A stretch of 64,000 nt of DNA from Gymnodinialimonas sp. 202GB13-11 (GCF_040932485.1 NZ_JBFRBH010000001.1:1426001-1490000); one strand, 5' to 3'; shown: positions 10,292-20,109, counted from the first letter of the stretch. Notes: generated by a model not told the origin, from the letters alone. Translations and numbers: made by a program.

Positions 10292-10372
10292 AATAATTAG
10301 GCACAACGATGCGAAAACGGTCAGAACGATATCGGATTGTGCGGGAGGGTGGCCTCGCCTATCACAAAACCC

Positions 10373-11518
10373 ATGGTTGAAACGCCCCCTTCCCTCACTG
10401 CCGTCATCGTCGCCGCCGGACGTGGCACACGCGCCGGTGGAGACGTGCCGAAGCAATGGCGCGAGATCGCCGGGAGGAGGGTTGTGGAGTGGACCGTGTC
10501 GCGGTTCGCGGCGCATCCGGCGGGCCTTGACATGGTGTTGGTGATCCCTCCGGAAGATTTCGGGCGGCTTGAAGGATTGGACCTTCCAAGCACGCTGCGT
10601 GTGGTCCATGGCGGAGCAGATCGGGCGGCGTCGGTGCGGGCCGGGCTTGCGGCTTGTGGCGAGGGTATTGTCCTCATCCATGATGTGGCGCGCCCCTGTG
10701 TGCCGCCGGGCGTGATTTCCGCCGTGATCGAGGGCGTGCGCCGCCACGGTGCGGCAGCCCCGGCTTTGGCGGTGACAGACGCGCTTTGGCGCGGCGGGGA
10801 GTCGGTTGAAGGCACGCAGGAGCGTGACGGATTGTGGCGGGCGCAGACGCCGCAAGGGTTTGAGCGGTCGGCGATTATTGCAGCGCATGAGGCGTTTGAA
10901 GGCGTGCCTGCCGACGATGTCGAAGTTGCGCGTGCGGCGGGCCTGGACGTCGCGATTGTGCCGGGCGATGAGGCCAATCTGAAGATCACTGGCCCAGAAG
11001 ACTTCGCGCGGGCCGAGGCGCTGTTGAAAGGCGAGAAAATGGATATTCGTGTCGGCAATGGATTTGACGTGCACCGGTTCGGTCCGGGCGATCAGGTCTG
11101 GCTATGCGGTGTCTCCGTGCCCCATAACCGGGGCTTGCAGGGGCATTCGGATGCGGATGTGGGCCTGCATACGGTGACAGATGCGATCTATGGCGCGCTG
11201 GCAGTGGGGGATATCGGCACACATTTCCCGCCGAGTGACCCACATTGGAAAGGGGCGGAGAGCCATATCTTCCTGAACCATGCAGTGGAACTGGCCGCAG
11301 AACGGGGGTTCGAGATTTCGAATGCCGATCTGACGTTGATGTGCGAGCGCCCCAAGATCGGCCCTGTCGCTGGTGCGATGCGGGCGCGATTGGCAGAGTT
11401 GCTGCGGATCGAGTTGGGCCGCGTCTCCGTCAAGGCGACGACGACGGAGCGGCTGGGCTTCACGGGCCGCGAGGAAGGGATTGCGGCGATGGCAACGGTC
11501 ACGCTGGTGGCGCGATGA
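10373..11518 (+). CDS. ispDF: Bifunctional IspD/IspF isoprenoid enzyme
   Basis: Fusion catalysing two MEP-pathway steps: MEP cytidylyltransferase (IspD) and 2-C-methyl-D-erythritol 2,4-cyclodiphosphate synthase (IspF). The IspD part spans about residues 8-215, with the nucleotide-binding [11 protein letters not shown] and PKQW and later IHDVARP. The IspF part starts near residue 223 with FDVHRF (zinc ligands D232 and H234), [25 protein letters not shown] and C-terminal [13 protein letters not shown]. The fused form is common in alphaproteobacteria. I used the ATG at 10373; a TTG at 10337 is also in frame. The stop overlaps the pgpA start (ATGA). Confidence 0.95.
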   Translation: MVETPPSLTAVIVAAGRGTRAGGDVPKQWREIAGRRVVEWTVSRFAAHPAGLDMVLVIPPEDFGRLEGLDLPSTLRVVHGGADRAASVRAGLAACGEGIVLIHDVARPCVPPGVISAVIEGVRRHGAAAPALAVTDALWRGGESVEGTQERDGLWRAQTPQGFERSAIIAAHEAFEGVPADDVEVARAAGLDVAIVPGDEANLKITGPEDFARAEALLKGEKMDIRVGNGFDVHRFGPGDQVWLCGVSVPHNRGLQGHSDADVGLHTVTDAIYGALAVGDIGTHFPPSDPHWKGAESHIFLNHAVELAAERGFEISNADLTLMCERPKIGPVAGAMRARLAELLRIELGRVSVKATTTERLGFTGREEGIAAMATVTLVAR

Positions 11519-12000
11519 CGCGGTTGATTGCGATTGTCGGCGGTGTGGGATTGCTGAGGCCAGCGCCGGGCACTTGGGGCAGCCTTGTGGGGCTTGGGCT
11601 GGGCGTGCTGGTGCACATGGTCGGCGGGGCGCTGTTGCTGGTTTTAGCGACGCTGGCGGTGACGGCCCTAGGCTATTGGGCGGTGCAGGTCGAGGTTGGC
11701 ACTTCGGACGAAGACCCAAGCGAGATCGTGATTGACGAGCTGGCAGGACAATGGGTTGCCCTGTGGCCGGTCTCGGTCGGCGCGCAGATGACGGGATCGG
11801 AGATCACCGCGCTTTACCCGGGGCTGATCGTGGCGTTTCTGGCGTTCCGCTTCTTCGACATCTTTAAACCCGGACCTGTGGGTTGGGCAGACCGGCAGCA
11901 CGGCGCTTTCGGGATCATGGCTGATGACGTGATCGCAGGCTGGCTGGCAGCGATGATCGTGGCGCTGGCCGCCGTGCTTGGTCATCTGTTGTTCTTGTGA
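11515..12000 (+). CDS. pgpA: Phosphatidylglycerophosphatase A
   Basis: Inner-membrane phosphatase that removes the phosphate from phosphatidylglycerophosphate to make phosphatidylglycerol. The 161-residue product has family motifs [25 protein letters not shown] and [16 protein letters not shown], and three to four hydrophobic helices (about 25-50, 95-110, 140-160). Its ATG overlaps the ispDF stop by 4 nt and its stop overlaps the following GTG start, so ispDF-pgpA-cinA is probably one translationally coupled transcript. Confidence 0.93.
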   Translation: MTRLIAIVGGVGLLRPAPGTWGSLVGLGLGVLVHMVGGALLLVLATLAVTALGYWAVQVEVGTSDEDPSEIVIDELAGQWVALWPVSVGAQMTGSEITALYPGLIVAFLAFRFFDIFKPGPVGWADRQHGAFGIMADDVIAGWLAAMIVALAAVLGHLLFL

Positions 12001-12473
12001 ACCCGCAAGCCGTCAATGAGGCGCTGCATAAGGCCGGGATGATGCTGGCCACGGCGGAAAGCTGCACGGGCGGGTTGATCGCTGGGGCGATCACGGATGT
12101 GCCGGGCAGCTCGGACGTGCTGGATCGGGGGTTCGTGACCTATTCCAATGCGGCCAAATCAGAAATGTTGGGCGTCGATCCGGCGCTGATAGAGGCGCAC
12201 GGCGCGGTGTCAGAGCCGGTCGCCCGCGCGATGGCGGCGGGCGCCTTGAAACACTCAGGCGCGGATATAGCGGTGTCTGTCACGGGCGTGGCCGGACCGG
12301 GTGGAACGGATGCGAAGCCGGAAGGCATGGTCTGCTTTGGCCTCGCCATGGACGGGCACGAGACAAAGGTCGAGACCGTGCAATTCGGCCCGCTGGGGCG
12401 GCCAGTTGTACGGATGCGGACGATCGAACATGCCTTGTCGATGATCCTCGACGCGCTCAAATCCAAGGCTTAG
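11997..12473 (+). CDS. CinA C-terminal domain protein (nicotinamide-nucleotide amidase type)
   Basis: Stand-alone CinA_C/PncC domain. Family members deamidate nicotinamide mononucleotide to nicotinate mononucleotide in NAD recycling. The 158-residue product shows LATAESCTGGLIAGAITDVPGS and AVSVTGVAGPGG, the family's core motifs with the catalytic Ser/Thr region. It begins at a GTG whose last two bases are part of the pgpA stop (GTGA). The N-terminal MoCF-like domain of full CinA is absent, as is normal for PncC-type proteins. Confidence 0.9.
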   Translation: MNPQAVNEALHKAGMMLATAESCTGGLIAGAITDVPGSSDVLDRGFVTYSNAAKSEMLGVDPALIEAHGAVSEPVARAMAAGALKHSGADIAVSVTGVAGPGGTDAKPEGMVCFGLAMDGHETKVETVQFGPLGRPVVRMRTIEHALSMILDALKSKA

Positions 12474-12613
12474 CCCGGCAATAGCGCCTATTTTTCGAGC
12501 AAATTATAAACCGCATAGGTTTTGGGCGGCAAAATCCCCACCTGCCTCTTTTTCCCGCACGCGCTTCGCGGTTTGTGCCGCCCCAAGAGGGACAAAGGAA
12601 GGGAGCATCCGCC

Positions 12614-13795
12614 ATGGTCGGAGCCGACACCGCCTGGATCATCGTCGCAACGGCGCTGGTCCTTTTCATGACATTGCCGGGACTTGCGCTGTTCTACGGA
12701 GGGCTTGTGCGCTCTCGCAACGTGCTGAGCGTTTTCATGCAATGCTTCTCAATCGCCTGCCTGATGAGCGTTCTGTGGCTCGCCATTGGCTATTCCATCG
12801 CCTTCGGGGATGGCAATGCCTATTGGGGCGGACTTGGGAAAACCTTTCTGAACGGGGTCGACGCTGACACCTTGTTCGGCACCATCCCAGAAGTTCTGTT
12901 CTTCGCCTTCCAAATGACATTCGCGATCATCACCCCTGCCCTGATCGTCGGCGCCTATGTGGAGCGGATCAGCTATGGCTTCGTTATGGCCTTCTCAGCG
13001 CTGTGGATGCTGATTTGCTACGCGCCGGTTGCGCACTGGATCTGGGGCGGCGGATTGCTGGCCGGCGAAGAATGGTCGCTGTTTGAGAACGGCGTGAACG
13101 ACTTTGCGGGCGGCATCGTGGTGCACCAGACCGCCGGTCTGGCGGCGTTGATCCTGGCCTTCTTCCTGGGCCAACGGTCGGACAAGTCTAAACCCCCGCA
13201 TAATCCGGGCATGGTGATGATCGGGGCTGCAATGCTGTGGGTCGGCTGGTTCGGCTTCAATGGCGGCTCGCAACTCGCCGCTGATGGTGGGGCCGCGATG
13301 GCGCTGACCGTCACGCACATCTCGGCCGCCACGGCGTCGCTGACCTGGGCGCTGTGGGAACGGATCCGCTACGGCAAAGCCTCGCTTGTGGGCATGGTAA
13401 CGGGCACGATTGCCGGACTTGCCTCCATCACGCCTGCCTCGGGCTCCGTCAGCCCGGTAGAGGCCATGATCATCGGTGCTGTTGCCGGTGTCATGTGCCA
13501 GGTCCTGTGTGGCGTCGTGAAAGACCTGATGAACATCGACGACACACTGGACGTCTTCGCCGTGCACGGCGTTGGCGGCATGTTCGGGATCATCATGCTG
13601 GTCGTTTTCGGCCATGCGGGCGCGACCGAGCAATTCGGTGGACTGGCCGTTGTGGGTGCCTGGACGGTTGTAACGACCACGGTGATCATACTTGTCGTGA
13701 AGGCGATCTTCCCGCTGCGCGTGACGCAGGAGGACGAATATACCGGCCTCGATCTGTCGTCCCATGGGGAACGAGCCTACGACATGACCTCGTAG
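12614..13795 (+). CDS. amtB: Ammonium transporter (AmtB/Amt family)
   Basis: Inner-membrane ammonium channel. The 393-residue product has about 11 membrane helices and the twin pore histidines in GGIVVHQTAGLAAL and DVFAVHGVGGMFG. It starts MVGADTAWIIVATALVLFM, so it lacks the cleavable signal peptide of enterobacterial AmtB. Start: AAGGAAGGGAG at 12595-12605 lies 8 nt before the ATG at 12614. glnK, the PII gene usually linked to amtB, is not next to it on either side. A terminator hairpin follows at 13820. Confidence 0.95.
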   Translation: MVGADTAWIIVATALVLFMTLPGLALFYGGLVRSRNVLSVFMQCFSIACLMSVLWLAIGYSIAFGDGNAYWGGLGKTFLNGVDADTLFGTIPEVLFFAFQMTFAIITPALIVGAYVERISYGFVMAFSALWMLICYAPVAHWIWGGGLLAGEEWSLFENGVNDFAGGIVVHQTAGLAALILAFFLGQRSDKSKPPHNPGMVMIGAAMLWVGWFGFNGGSQLAADGGAAMALTVTHISAATASLTWALWERIRYGKASLVGMVTGTIAGLASITPASGSVSPVEAMIIGAVAGVMCQVLCGVVKDLMNIDDTLDVFAVHGVGGMFGIIMLVVFGHAGATEQFGGLAVVGAWTVVTTTVIILVVKAIFPLRVTQEDEYTGLDLSSHGERAYDMTS

Positions 13796-13819
13796 ATCCG
13801 CATCATCTGGAAAACAAAG

Positions 13820-13841
13820 CACCCGGCCAATTGGTCGGGTG
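13820..13841 (+). terminator. Terminator after amtB
   Basis: CACCCGGCC and GGTCGGGTG form a 9-bp stem (one G-U pair) with an AATT loop, followed by TTTGCGTT. On the other strand it is followed by CTTTGTTTT, so it can serve both amtB and the convergent ratA. Confidence 0.75.
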
Positions 13842-13886
13842 TTTGCGTTCTGCGGGAATGTGAACACGAAGTGTTCCGGGCGGCAT

Positions 13887-14351
13887 TCAGGCCGTTTCGG
13901 CGGCCCCTGCCCCATAAAGGTCGTGAGCGCGTGCTTCGAACGCGCGAACGATGCGCTGCATGGCGTCCATGAAGAACAGACCTGCCGCGCCTTGGAGAAG
14001 TCGGTTCTTGAACTCGAAATCCACGGCGAAGTTCACATCGCAGCCCGTGGCCGTGTCCACGAATTCCCAATTCGAATTGAGGTACTTGAACGGGCCATCG
14101 ACATAGGCCGTGTCGATCTTGCGCGCGGCCTCATAAAGCTCAACCCGGCTCAGGAACTTCTCCCGGAACATCCGGAACCCAACGACCATGTCCGCATGCA
14201 TAAGCGCGTGATCGCCCTTATCCTCCACCGAACGCACGCGCGTTGCGACCGTCCACGGGATGAACTCCGGATAGCGCGCCACGTCAGCGACAAGGTCGTA
14301 CATCTGCTGCGCTGAGTACGGCAGCTTGCGGGTCTCAGAATGGCTAGGCAT
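13887..14351 (-). CDS. RatA/Coq10-type START-domain protein
   Basis: Polyketide cyclase/START-fold protein of the RatA-Coq10 family. In mitochondria and many bacteria the family binds ubiquinone or supports respiration; the E. coli homologue RatA was described as a ribosome-association toxin. The 154-residue product has the family motifs [22 protein letters not shown] and [10 protein letters not shown] chose the start at 14351 ([10 protein letters not shown]), which is where homologues usually begin; an ATG at 14384 is in frame. It is divergent from the phosphoribosyltransferase gene. Confidence 0.85.
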   Translation of the reverse strand: MPSHSETRKLPYSAQQMYDLVADVARYPEFIPWTVATRVRSVEDKGDHALMHADMVVGFRMFREKFLSRVELYEAARKIDTAYVDGPFKYLNSNWEFVDTATGCDVNFAVDFEFKNRLLQGAAGLFFMDAMQRIVRAFEARAHDLYGAGAAETA

Positions 14352-14435
14352 GGGCCCCTTTCGCCTTTTCGTCTTGTGGCTCATGTCATAAACCTGACCG
14401 GCGATTGCAAGGTTCCGGGGGGAATTGGGGGCGAA

Positions 14436-14972
14436 ATGGCGCAGCAAAGCTACACTGTCGACAAGATGATCTCGGCCAAGGCCATTGCCGCCCGGATCGA
14501 AGAACTGTCGCGTGAGATCGAGGCAGAGTTCGGCGGAACTGACAAGCTGGTGGTGGTGGGTCTTCTGCGCGGAAGCTTCGTATTTATCGCTGATCTTGTG
14601 CGTGAGATTGACCTGCCGGTGGAGGTCGATTTTTTGGAGGCCTCCAGCTATGGCAACGCCATGGAAAGCAGCCGCGAGGTGCGCATCCTGAAGGATTTGC
14701 GTGGCGAAATTCAGGGCCGAGATGTTCTGGTTGTCGAAGATATTGTCGATACAGGCCACACGCTAAAGCATGTTGTGGGCCTGTTGGCGCAGCGCGAACC
14801 GGCGCGGATGAAGACCATTGCGCTACTGGACAAGCCAACACGGCGTGAAGTCGATATTCGCGCGGATTGGACCGGTTTCGAGATCCCTGATGAATTCGTG
14901 GTCGGCTACGGCATTGATTATGCGCAAAGAAACCGGAATCTGCCGTTTATTGGCAAAGTGTCAATGAAATAA
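14436..14972 (+). CDS. hpt: Hypoxanthine/purine phosphoribosyltransferase
   Basis: Purine salvage enzyme converting hypoxanthine or guanine with PRPP to the nucleotide. The 178-residue product carries [18 protein letters not shown], the PRPP motif [13 protein letters not shown] and ALLDKPTRR, all typical of bacterial HPRT. The start at 14436 gives [13 protein letters not shown] and the normal family length; an in-frame start 32 codons upstream would overlap ratA. Substrate preference cannot be read from the sequence. Confidence 0.92.
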   Translation: MAQQSYTVDKMISAKAIAARIEELSREIEAEFGGTDKLVVVGLLRGSFVFIADLVREIDLPVEVDFLEASSYGNAMESSREVRILKDLRGEIQGRDVLVVEDIVDTGHTLKHVVGLLAQREPARMKTIALLDKPTRREVDIRADWTGFEIPDEFVVGYGIDYAQRNRNLPFIGKVSMK

Positions 14973-14998
14973 GGGGCTGTGGCACCCCTGCAACGCAA

Positions 14999-15013
14999 TT
15001 GACCTTAGGTCAA
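14999..15013 (+). promoter_or_regulatory. Palindrome TTGACC-TTA-GGTCAA upstream of the barrel gene
   Basis: A perfect 15-nt inverted repeat lies 79 nt before the porin-like gene. It resembles an FNR/CRP-type half-site arrangement but the central spacing is one base too long for the usual TTGAT-N4-ATCAA. The binding protein is unknown. Confidence 0.4.
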
Positions 15014-15054
15014 CGAAGGAACAACAGGGACGTTGCATGACCCGTTTGGTGGGC

Positions 15055-15068
15055 TGCACGATAGTGCA
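15055..15068 (+). promoter_or_regulatory. Inverted repeat TGCAC-GATA-GTGCA
   Basis: A perfect 5-bp inverted repeat with a 4-nt centre lies 23 nt before the start codon of the outer-membrane barrel gene, close enough to act as an operator or as a leader hairpin. Confidence 0.35.
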
Positions 15069-15091
15069 ACACCACCACCGAGGACTATTTC

Positions 15092-16069
15092 ATGAAACGT
15101 ATTTTCGTTCTGTCAATGACAACGGCCATCGGCCTTAGCAACGCGGCACAGGCGGGTCCAATTGATCCAACAATCGGGTTTTCCGGGGATGTTCGGATCG
15201 GTGCCTTCGACATCAGCAATGCCGACAGGCTGGATTATTTCGACCTGGATCTGACGGCGCGCGTCCTGTTCACACCCTTTTTCGGGATTGATCTGGGATA
15301 TGACGGTTTCAGTGAATTCAACGGACCCCTCCGGGACCGTTATACGGCATACTTTTTCTATGAGTTCTTTGAAGGCGGCACGATTGGTGCGGGCTACGTC
15401 CCCTCTCCCATCGGGCAGGTCACTCTTGATGACCGGATCGGCTACGGCGCACCGATTGAATTCGAAGTCGGTGCCATTTTGCTCGAACCGTTTCCTCATT
15501 TGATCGCGCTTCTTGATGAGGAGCCTGTGGCGGGTCTTCTGTACGAGGGCAATTACGGGTCAGTTTGGGCCGGGGCGAGTGTCCACTTCAACCCAAGCGG
15601 CGACGGCGAGGTGTACTCGGTCGCTGCAACCTATTCCGGAAGTCTCGCCAACGGGATCGACTACGACTTGGGTGGCGGCGTCGAATATGTCGACAGCGAA
15701 ACGGCAGACGATTTCGTGCGGATCTTTGCCCGTGCCAATCTTGAGAATGAAAACTTCGATGGTGGGTTGGCCATCGTCGGCGGAGACTCACCACTGGGCA
15801 GCGACCGATTGACGGTGATTGACGCTAGCGTGGGCTACACACCGGATATTCCGACGCTTGCAGGGAGCTTGTCGAGCGAGCTGCGATTGGGTGCGGATCT
15901 TACCCATGCCTTCCGTTCCAACGGCGGCTCGACGCTGACTGTCTATGGGCTTGGTGCGGAGATCACATTCGAGGAACAATTCGGCCTGGGACTTAGCGCG
16001 GGCCGCACAGACTCGGGCGGTGGAAGTGACTCGGAATGGGTCGCAATCGAAGCGTTCCTGAGGTTCTGA
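15092..16069 (+). CDS. Outer-membrane beta-barrel protein, porin-like
   Basis: Probable outer-membrane protein of 325 residues. There is a signal peptide (KRIFVLSMTTAIGLSNAAQA, cleavage near residue 21). The mature chain shows alternating hydrophobic/hydrophilic strands with frequent aromatic girdle residues, long acidic Gly-rich loops, and a terminal phenylalanine in EAFLRF, the signal recognised by the BAM machinery. These features fit a 14- to 16-strand barrel, but I cannot name a family or substrate. The upstream region has two inverted repeats (14999 and 15055), so expression is likely regulated. Confidence 0.7.
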   Translation: MKRIFVLSMTTAIGLSNAAQAGPIDPTIGFSGDVRIGAFDISNADRLDYFDLDLTARVLFTPFFGIDLGYDGFSEFNGPLRDRYTAYFFYEFFEGGTIGAGYVPSPIGQVTLDDRIGYGAPIEFEVGAILLEPFPHLIALLDEEPVAGLLYEGNYGSVWAGASVHFNPSGDGEVYSVAATYSGSLANGIDYDLGGGVEYVDSETADDFVRIFARANLENENFDGGLAIVGGDSPLGSDRLTVIDASVGYTPDIPTLAGSLSSELRLGADLTHAFRSNGGSTLTVYGLGAEITFEEQFGLGLSAGRTDSGGGSDSEWVAIEAFLRF

Positions 16070-16202
16070 TCATCGCAAAGATGAGCGGTGGGGCACACGG
16101 GCCGTGCGCCTTCGCACTGAGTTGTGAGTTGACGGAATGTCGCACCTGTCTACCCTTAGTGACATAGCGACCTGTCAGCCACGTAACCACGGAGCCTTCG
16201 CC

Positions 16203-16664
16203 ATGACCCTGTCCCGCATTCTTATCGCATCTGCTTTGACCGGCGCCTTCGCCCTGACGGCGACGGCACAGGAAAGCAATCCAGCCGTCGATGCACGGCA
16301 AGGTCAATTTCAGGTCATGGCGCTCAATATCGGTGTTCTGGGTAATATGGCGCGCGGCAACACAGACTATGATGCCGAAGCCGCCCAAGCGGCAGCAAAC
16401 AACCTGCTGACGATGAGCCAGATCGACCAGCGCTTCCACTGGGTGCCGGGAACAGACAATGCCAGCATCGAGGGCACGCGCGCCCTTCCCGCGATTTGGG
16501 AGGAAGGCAGCCGCGTGATCGAGATTTGGGGTGAGTTCGGTACGGGCGCTGAAGGTCTGGCCGCGGTTGCCGGTGACGGGTTGGATGCCATGCGCGCCGC
16601 GCTTGGTCCCGTGGGGGCCGCTTGTGGATCGTGTCACGACGATTACCGCGCTGCTGCGAACTAA
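16203..16664 (+). CDS. Cytochrome c' (cytochrome c class II)
   Basis: Periplasmic four-helix haem protein. The 153-residue precursor has a signal peptide (cleavage after ALTATAQ) and a single haem site CGSCH at residues 141-145 near the C-terminus, the class II layout. Cytochromes c' bind NO or take part in electron transfer; the ligand here is not determinable. It is followed at 3 nt by a diheme c-type cytochrome gene, so the pair probably works together. Start at 16203 is the first codon of the signal peptide. Confidence 0.9.
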   Translation: MTLSRILIASALTGAFALTATAQESNPAVDARQGQFQVMALNIGVLGNMARGNTDYDAEAAQAAANNLLTMSQIDQRFHWVPGTDNASIEGTRALPAIWEEGSRVIEIWGEFGTGAEGLAAVAGDGLDAMRAALGPVGAACGSCHDDYRAAAN

Positions 16665-16667
16665 GCG

Positions 16668-17558
16668 ATGCGTGGCCTGATCCGCCTTTTGGGTCTTTTG
16701 GCCGTTCTGGCCCTTGCAGCAGGTCTTTGGCTGACCCGGGCGGATCACATCACGGAGGACGAGGTGGCCGGGCTGACCGGCGATCCGGCGGCGGGTGAAG
16801 CCGTTTTCTGGGCGGCAGGCTGTGCGTCCTGCCATGCTGCCGACGAGGCCGAGGGCGAAGATCGGCTAATCTTGTCCGGCGGTCAGGCTTTTCCCAGTGA
16901 GTTTGGCACGTTCCGCGCCCCCAATATCTCGACCGACCCGGTCCATGGCATCGGGGACTGGACATTGGCCCAATTCCTGACGGCACTGCAAAACGGCATC
17001 AGCCCCGAAGGTCAGCACTACTACCCTGCCTTCCCTTACACCGTCTACCGGCTGGCGGAGCGTCAGGACCTCGCAGACCTTTATGCTTTCATGCAAACCC
17101 TGCCCGCGTCTGGCGTGCCATCAGAGCCGCATGACGTAGGCTTTCCGTTCTCGATCCGGCGCGCGGTCGGAGCATGGAACCTGCTGCATCTGCGGGACGA
17201 TTTCGCGGTGAACGCTGAACTAAGCGCCGAGGCCGAGCGCGGGCGGTATCTGGCAGAGGCGCTGGCGCATTGCGGTGAATGCCACACGCCGCGCAATGCC
17301 ATTGGAGGGCTTGATCTGGCGCGCTGGTTTGGCGGCGCTCCCGACCCGTCCGGCAGCGGGACGATCCCCAACATCACGCCTAATGCATTGGGCTGGTCCG
17401 CCAGTGAAATCGCAGCCTACCTCAATGATGGCTTCACGCCGGACTTCGACGTGGCAGGTGGCCATATGCGGTCCGTGATCCTCAACATGGCCGAACTAAC
17501 CGAGGCCGATCGCGCAGCGATTGCGGACTATCTGCTTCAGGTTCCTGACATTCCCTAA
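16668..17558 (+). CDS. Membrane-anchored diheme cytochrome c
   Basis: Periplasmic electron carrier of 296 residues. An N-terminal hydrophobic segment (residues 4-22) anchors or exports it. Two class I haem sites are present: CASCH at 52-56 and CGECH at 202-206, each followed by a domain with a candidate Met ligand. This resembles the diheme subunits of alcohol/aldehyde dehydrogenases and cytochrome c oxidase-linked donors. It starts 3 nt after the cytochrome c' stop, implying one operon. The electron donor and acceptor are not visible in the neighbourhood. Confidence 0.88.
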   Translation: MRGLIRLLGLLAVLALAAGLWLTRADHITEDEVAGLTGDPAAGEAVFWAAGCASCHAADEAEGEDRLILSGGQAFPSEFGTFRAPNISTDPVHGIGDWTLAQFLTALQNGISPEGQHYYPAFPYTVYRLAERQDLADLYAFMQTLPASGVPSEPHDVGFPFSIRRAVGAWNLLHLRDDFAVNAELSAEAERGRYLAEALAHCGECHTPRNAIGGLDLARWFGGAPDPSGSGTIPNITPNALGWSASEIAAYLNDGFTPDFDVAGGHMRSVILNMAELTEADRAAIADYLLQVPDIP

Positions 17559-17596
17559 GCGGTGCCAAAAACTCACGAACGGGCCCGTCCGCGACA

Positions 17597-18967
17597 TCAG
17601 TACGTATTCAGCAACTCAGCCGAACGGGAAATTGCCGCGCGCTGCTCATCCTGGCTAAGGTTCTGCGCGAGGTCGGCGCAGTTCAGGCGGTATTCATCCC
17701 GCGTGTCCGGGTTATCTTCCCGCTCCGCACTGAAATGGCACCATGCAACGCCTTCCACCGGATCAACGGGGGATTTCGTGGTATCGGTGAGGATGTAGGC
17801 GAGGTTCTGCGCGCCCAATGTGTGCCCGCCCTGAGCCGCCTGCTGATAAAGATGCGCCGCGCCTGAGATATCAACCGGCCCGCCCAGACCTTGTTGCAGC
17901 ATCACGCCCAGATCGTTCATGGCGCCGTAATCGTTTTGCTCTGCCGCATGGGTAAGCAGACGGCGCGCCTCGTCAAAATCGACCGGGCCGCCAACGCCGT
18001 CCCAATGCAGGTAGCTGAGCGCAACGCTTGCATCGAGATTTCCCATCTCGTGCCCGACCTCATAAAGACGCCGCGCGCGGACCGGATCATCGGGCACGCC
18101 CGGATCGCCATCAGCCAACAGATCAGCCAAATTGACGTGGGACCATTCATCACCCGCGGCAATCCCGCGCTCATACCATTCAACAGCTTGTTCAAAGTCC
18201 ACCGGCACGCCCGTCGCACCATAGTTGAAAAGCAACCCCATATCATTCGCGGCGGCGACATCCCCCAGGTCCCACGCTTCGCGGTAGAGTGCTTCGGCAC
18301 GCGGCACATCTTCCGGCCCGCCGATGGAGAACTCGAGCATATAGCCAAGCATCCGCATCCCGCGCGGCGACCCGACGGAGACGGAGCTTTCGGCCCATTG
18401 CCGCGCCAGTGAGGGGTTTTCAGGAACGCCGTCGCGACCATTAAGGAAGACATTGGCGAGATTTGCGGCGGCGCTTGGCTCGCCGAGGTTGGCTGCGCGC
18501 GCATAAAGGTCGATGATGGAGGCCCAGTCCGGCGTGCCAAGCAGCCCTTCTTCTTGCATCAGCGCGAAATTGTTCATCGCAAACTCGCTGCCCCCCTCGA
18601 TCGCGCGTTCGTAGAGTTGGCGCGCGCGGGCCACATCAACCTCCTGCCCCAGAAAGCCATAATGGTAGACGCGGGCCAGATTGTTCATGGCTCCGGTGAA
18701 ACCGGCATCGGCAGATCGTGTGTAGAGGTCTAGCGCGCGTACGGGATCTACGGGCAGCCCACCAAGCCCGTCATCATACATCAGACCCAGCATATTCATC
18801 GCCGCCGCATCGCCGGCCTCGGCCAATGGCATGACCAGTTCTGCAGCCCGCGCAAAATCGCCCGCATCATAGGCGGCGCGCGCATCGTCGTAGGTTTGAG
18901 CGGAAAGCGGAGCTGCAAGCGCTACGGCGAAAGCCGCGGCCATTGCGAAGGTCGAAAATCGGGACAT
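17597..18967 (-). CDS. Periplasmic Sel1-repeat (SLR) protein
   Basis: Protein of 456 residues with a signal peptide (MSRFSTFAMAAAFAVALAAPLSAQ) and about ten Sel1-like repeats of about 36 residues, recognisable by patterns such as AAMNMLGLMYDDGLGG, GAMNNLARVYHYGFLG and GAMNDLGVMLQQGLGG. SLR proteins are interaction scaffolds; the partner is unknown. I chose the ATG at 18967 because it begins the signal peptide. It is convergent with the diheme cytochrome gene and co-directional with lipA. Confidence 0.88.
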   Translation of the reverse strand: MSRFSTFAMAAAFAVALAAPLSAQTYDDARAAYDAGDFARAAELVMPLAEAGDAAAMNMLGLMYDDGLGGLPVDPVRALDLYTRSADAGFTGAMNNLARVYHYGFLGQEVDVARARQLYERAIEGGSEFAMNNFALMQEEGLLGTPDWASIIDLYARAANLGEPSAAANLANVFLNGRDGVPENPSLARQWAESSVSVGSPRGMRMLGYMLEFSIGGPEDVPRAEALYREAWDLGDVAAANDMGLLFNYGATGVPVDFEQAVEWYERGIAAGDEWSHVNLADLLADGDPGVPDDPVRARRLYEVGHEMGNLDASVALSYLHWDGVGGPVDFDEARRLLTHAAEQNDYGAMNDLGVMLQQGLGGPVDISGAAHLYQQAAQGGHTLGAQNLAYILTDTTKSPVDPVEGVAWCHFSAEREDNPDTRDEYRLNCADLAQNLSQDEQRAAISRSAELLNTY

Positions 18968-19049
18968 GAAGGGCATCCAGCTGTGAAGGGTGCGCCCAAT
19001 ATAGGCACACCCATTGCTGGCTGCGAAGGCAGGAATTCCCGTAAGGCGC

Positions 19050-20003
19050 TTAGGCTTGACCCAGTTTGGCCAACCGATTTTCGCGCAGGCGGGCAAAGTC
19101 ATTACCCGCGTGGTAGGAGGACCGCGTCAGTGGCGTGGCCGAAACCATCAGGAACCCTTTGCCCCAGGCCGCTTTCTCATACCCCGCGAATTCCTCGGGC
19201 GTAACGAACCGGTCCACCTTGTGGTGCTTCGGTGTGGGTTGCAGGTACTGGCCAATGGTCAAGAAATCGATGTCGGCGGCGCGCATATCGTCCATCACCT
19301 GATGCACCGCCTGCTTATCTTCGCCGAGGCCTACCATGATGCCGGATTTGGTAAAGATCGTGGGGTCCATCTCTTTCACGCGTTGAAGCAGACGAAGCGA
19401 ATGGAAATAGCGCGCGCCAGGCCGGACCTCTGGATAAAGGCCGGGGACAGTCTCGAGGTTGTGGTTGAAGACATCAGGCTTGGCATCGACCACGATTTGT
19501 AGCGCATCGGGCGTTGATTTGATGAAATCAGGTGTCAGGATTTCAATCGTCGTCTCCGGCGCACGGTGTCGGATCGCACGAATGGTTTGGGCAAAATGCT
19601 CCGCCCCGCCGTCGGACACGTCATCGCGGTCAACGGAGGTGATCACAACGTGGTTCAGGCCAAGTTTCTGGACCGCATCGGCCACGCGGCCGGGCTCAAA
19701 CACATCTAGGGGCTCTGGCGGCTTGCCTGTGGCGATATTGCAGAAGGTGCAGGCGCGTGTGCAGACCTCGCCCATGATCATCATGGTGGCATGGCCCTGC
19801 GACCAGCATTCGCCCACATTCGGACAGCCCGCCTCTTCACAAACGGTGGTCAGCTTATGCTCCCGCATGATCTTGGCGGTGGATTTATACCCCTCGCCCA
19901 CAGGTGCTTTCACGCGAATCCAGCTTGGCTTTTTCGGCTGCGGATTATCGGGCCGCCGCGCCTTTTCGGGGTGGCGCTGTTCAGGGATCTTCAGATCGCG
20001 CAT
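19050..20003 (-). CDS. lipA: Lipoyl synthase
   Basis: Radical SAM enzyme that inserts two sulfurs into octanoyl groups on lipoyl domains. The 317-residue product has the auxiliary cluster motif [12 protein letters not shown] and the radical SAM motif CTRACTFC. The conserved C-terminal RSSYHAG is present. I favour the start at 20003 ([10 protein letters not shown]), where a GAGGAAG site precedes the ATG; the ATG at 20033 has no ribosome site. A 12-nt palindrome lies just upstream. No lipB is nearby. Confidence 0.95.
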   Translation of the reverse strand: MRDLKIPEQRHPEKARRPDNPQPKKPSWIRVKAPVGEGYKSTAKIMREHKLTTVCEEAGCPNVGECWSQGHATMMIMGEVCTRACTFCNIATGKPPEPLDVFEPGRVADAVQKLGLNHVVITSVDRDDVSDGGAEHFAQTIRAIRHRAPETTIEILTPDFIKSTPDALQIVVDAKPDVFNHNLETVPGLYPEVRPGARYFHSLRLLQRVKEMDPTIFTKSGIMVGLGEDKQAVHQVMDDMRAADIDFLTIGQYLQPTPKHHKVDRFVTPEEFAGYEKAAWGKGFLMVSATPLTRSSYHAGNDFARLRENRLAKLGQA

Positions 20004-20032
20004 GGCTTCCTCATTCGGTGCGTTGAGGATCA

Positions 20033-20044
20033 TTTAACGTTAAA
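20033..20044. promoter_or_regulatory. Palindrome TTTAACGTTAAA upstream of lipA
   Basis: A perfect 12-nt palindrome sits about 30 nt upstream of the preferred lipA start, overlapping the alternative start codon. It could be an operator; no known regulator can be assigned. Confidence 0.35.
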
Positions 20045-20109
20045 CGATCCCTACGTCACCCGGGCGAGTTGGCACAGCCGCTATGTCCCATATGCAAGTC
20101 CCGCTGAGT

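Noticed and set aside
14999-15013. Possible FNR site
   Set aside because: Spacer is one base longer than the FNR/FnrL consensus, so listed only as a palindrome.
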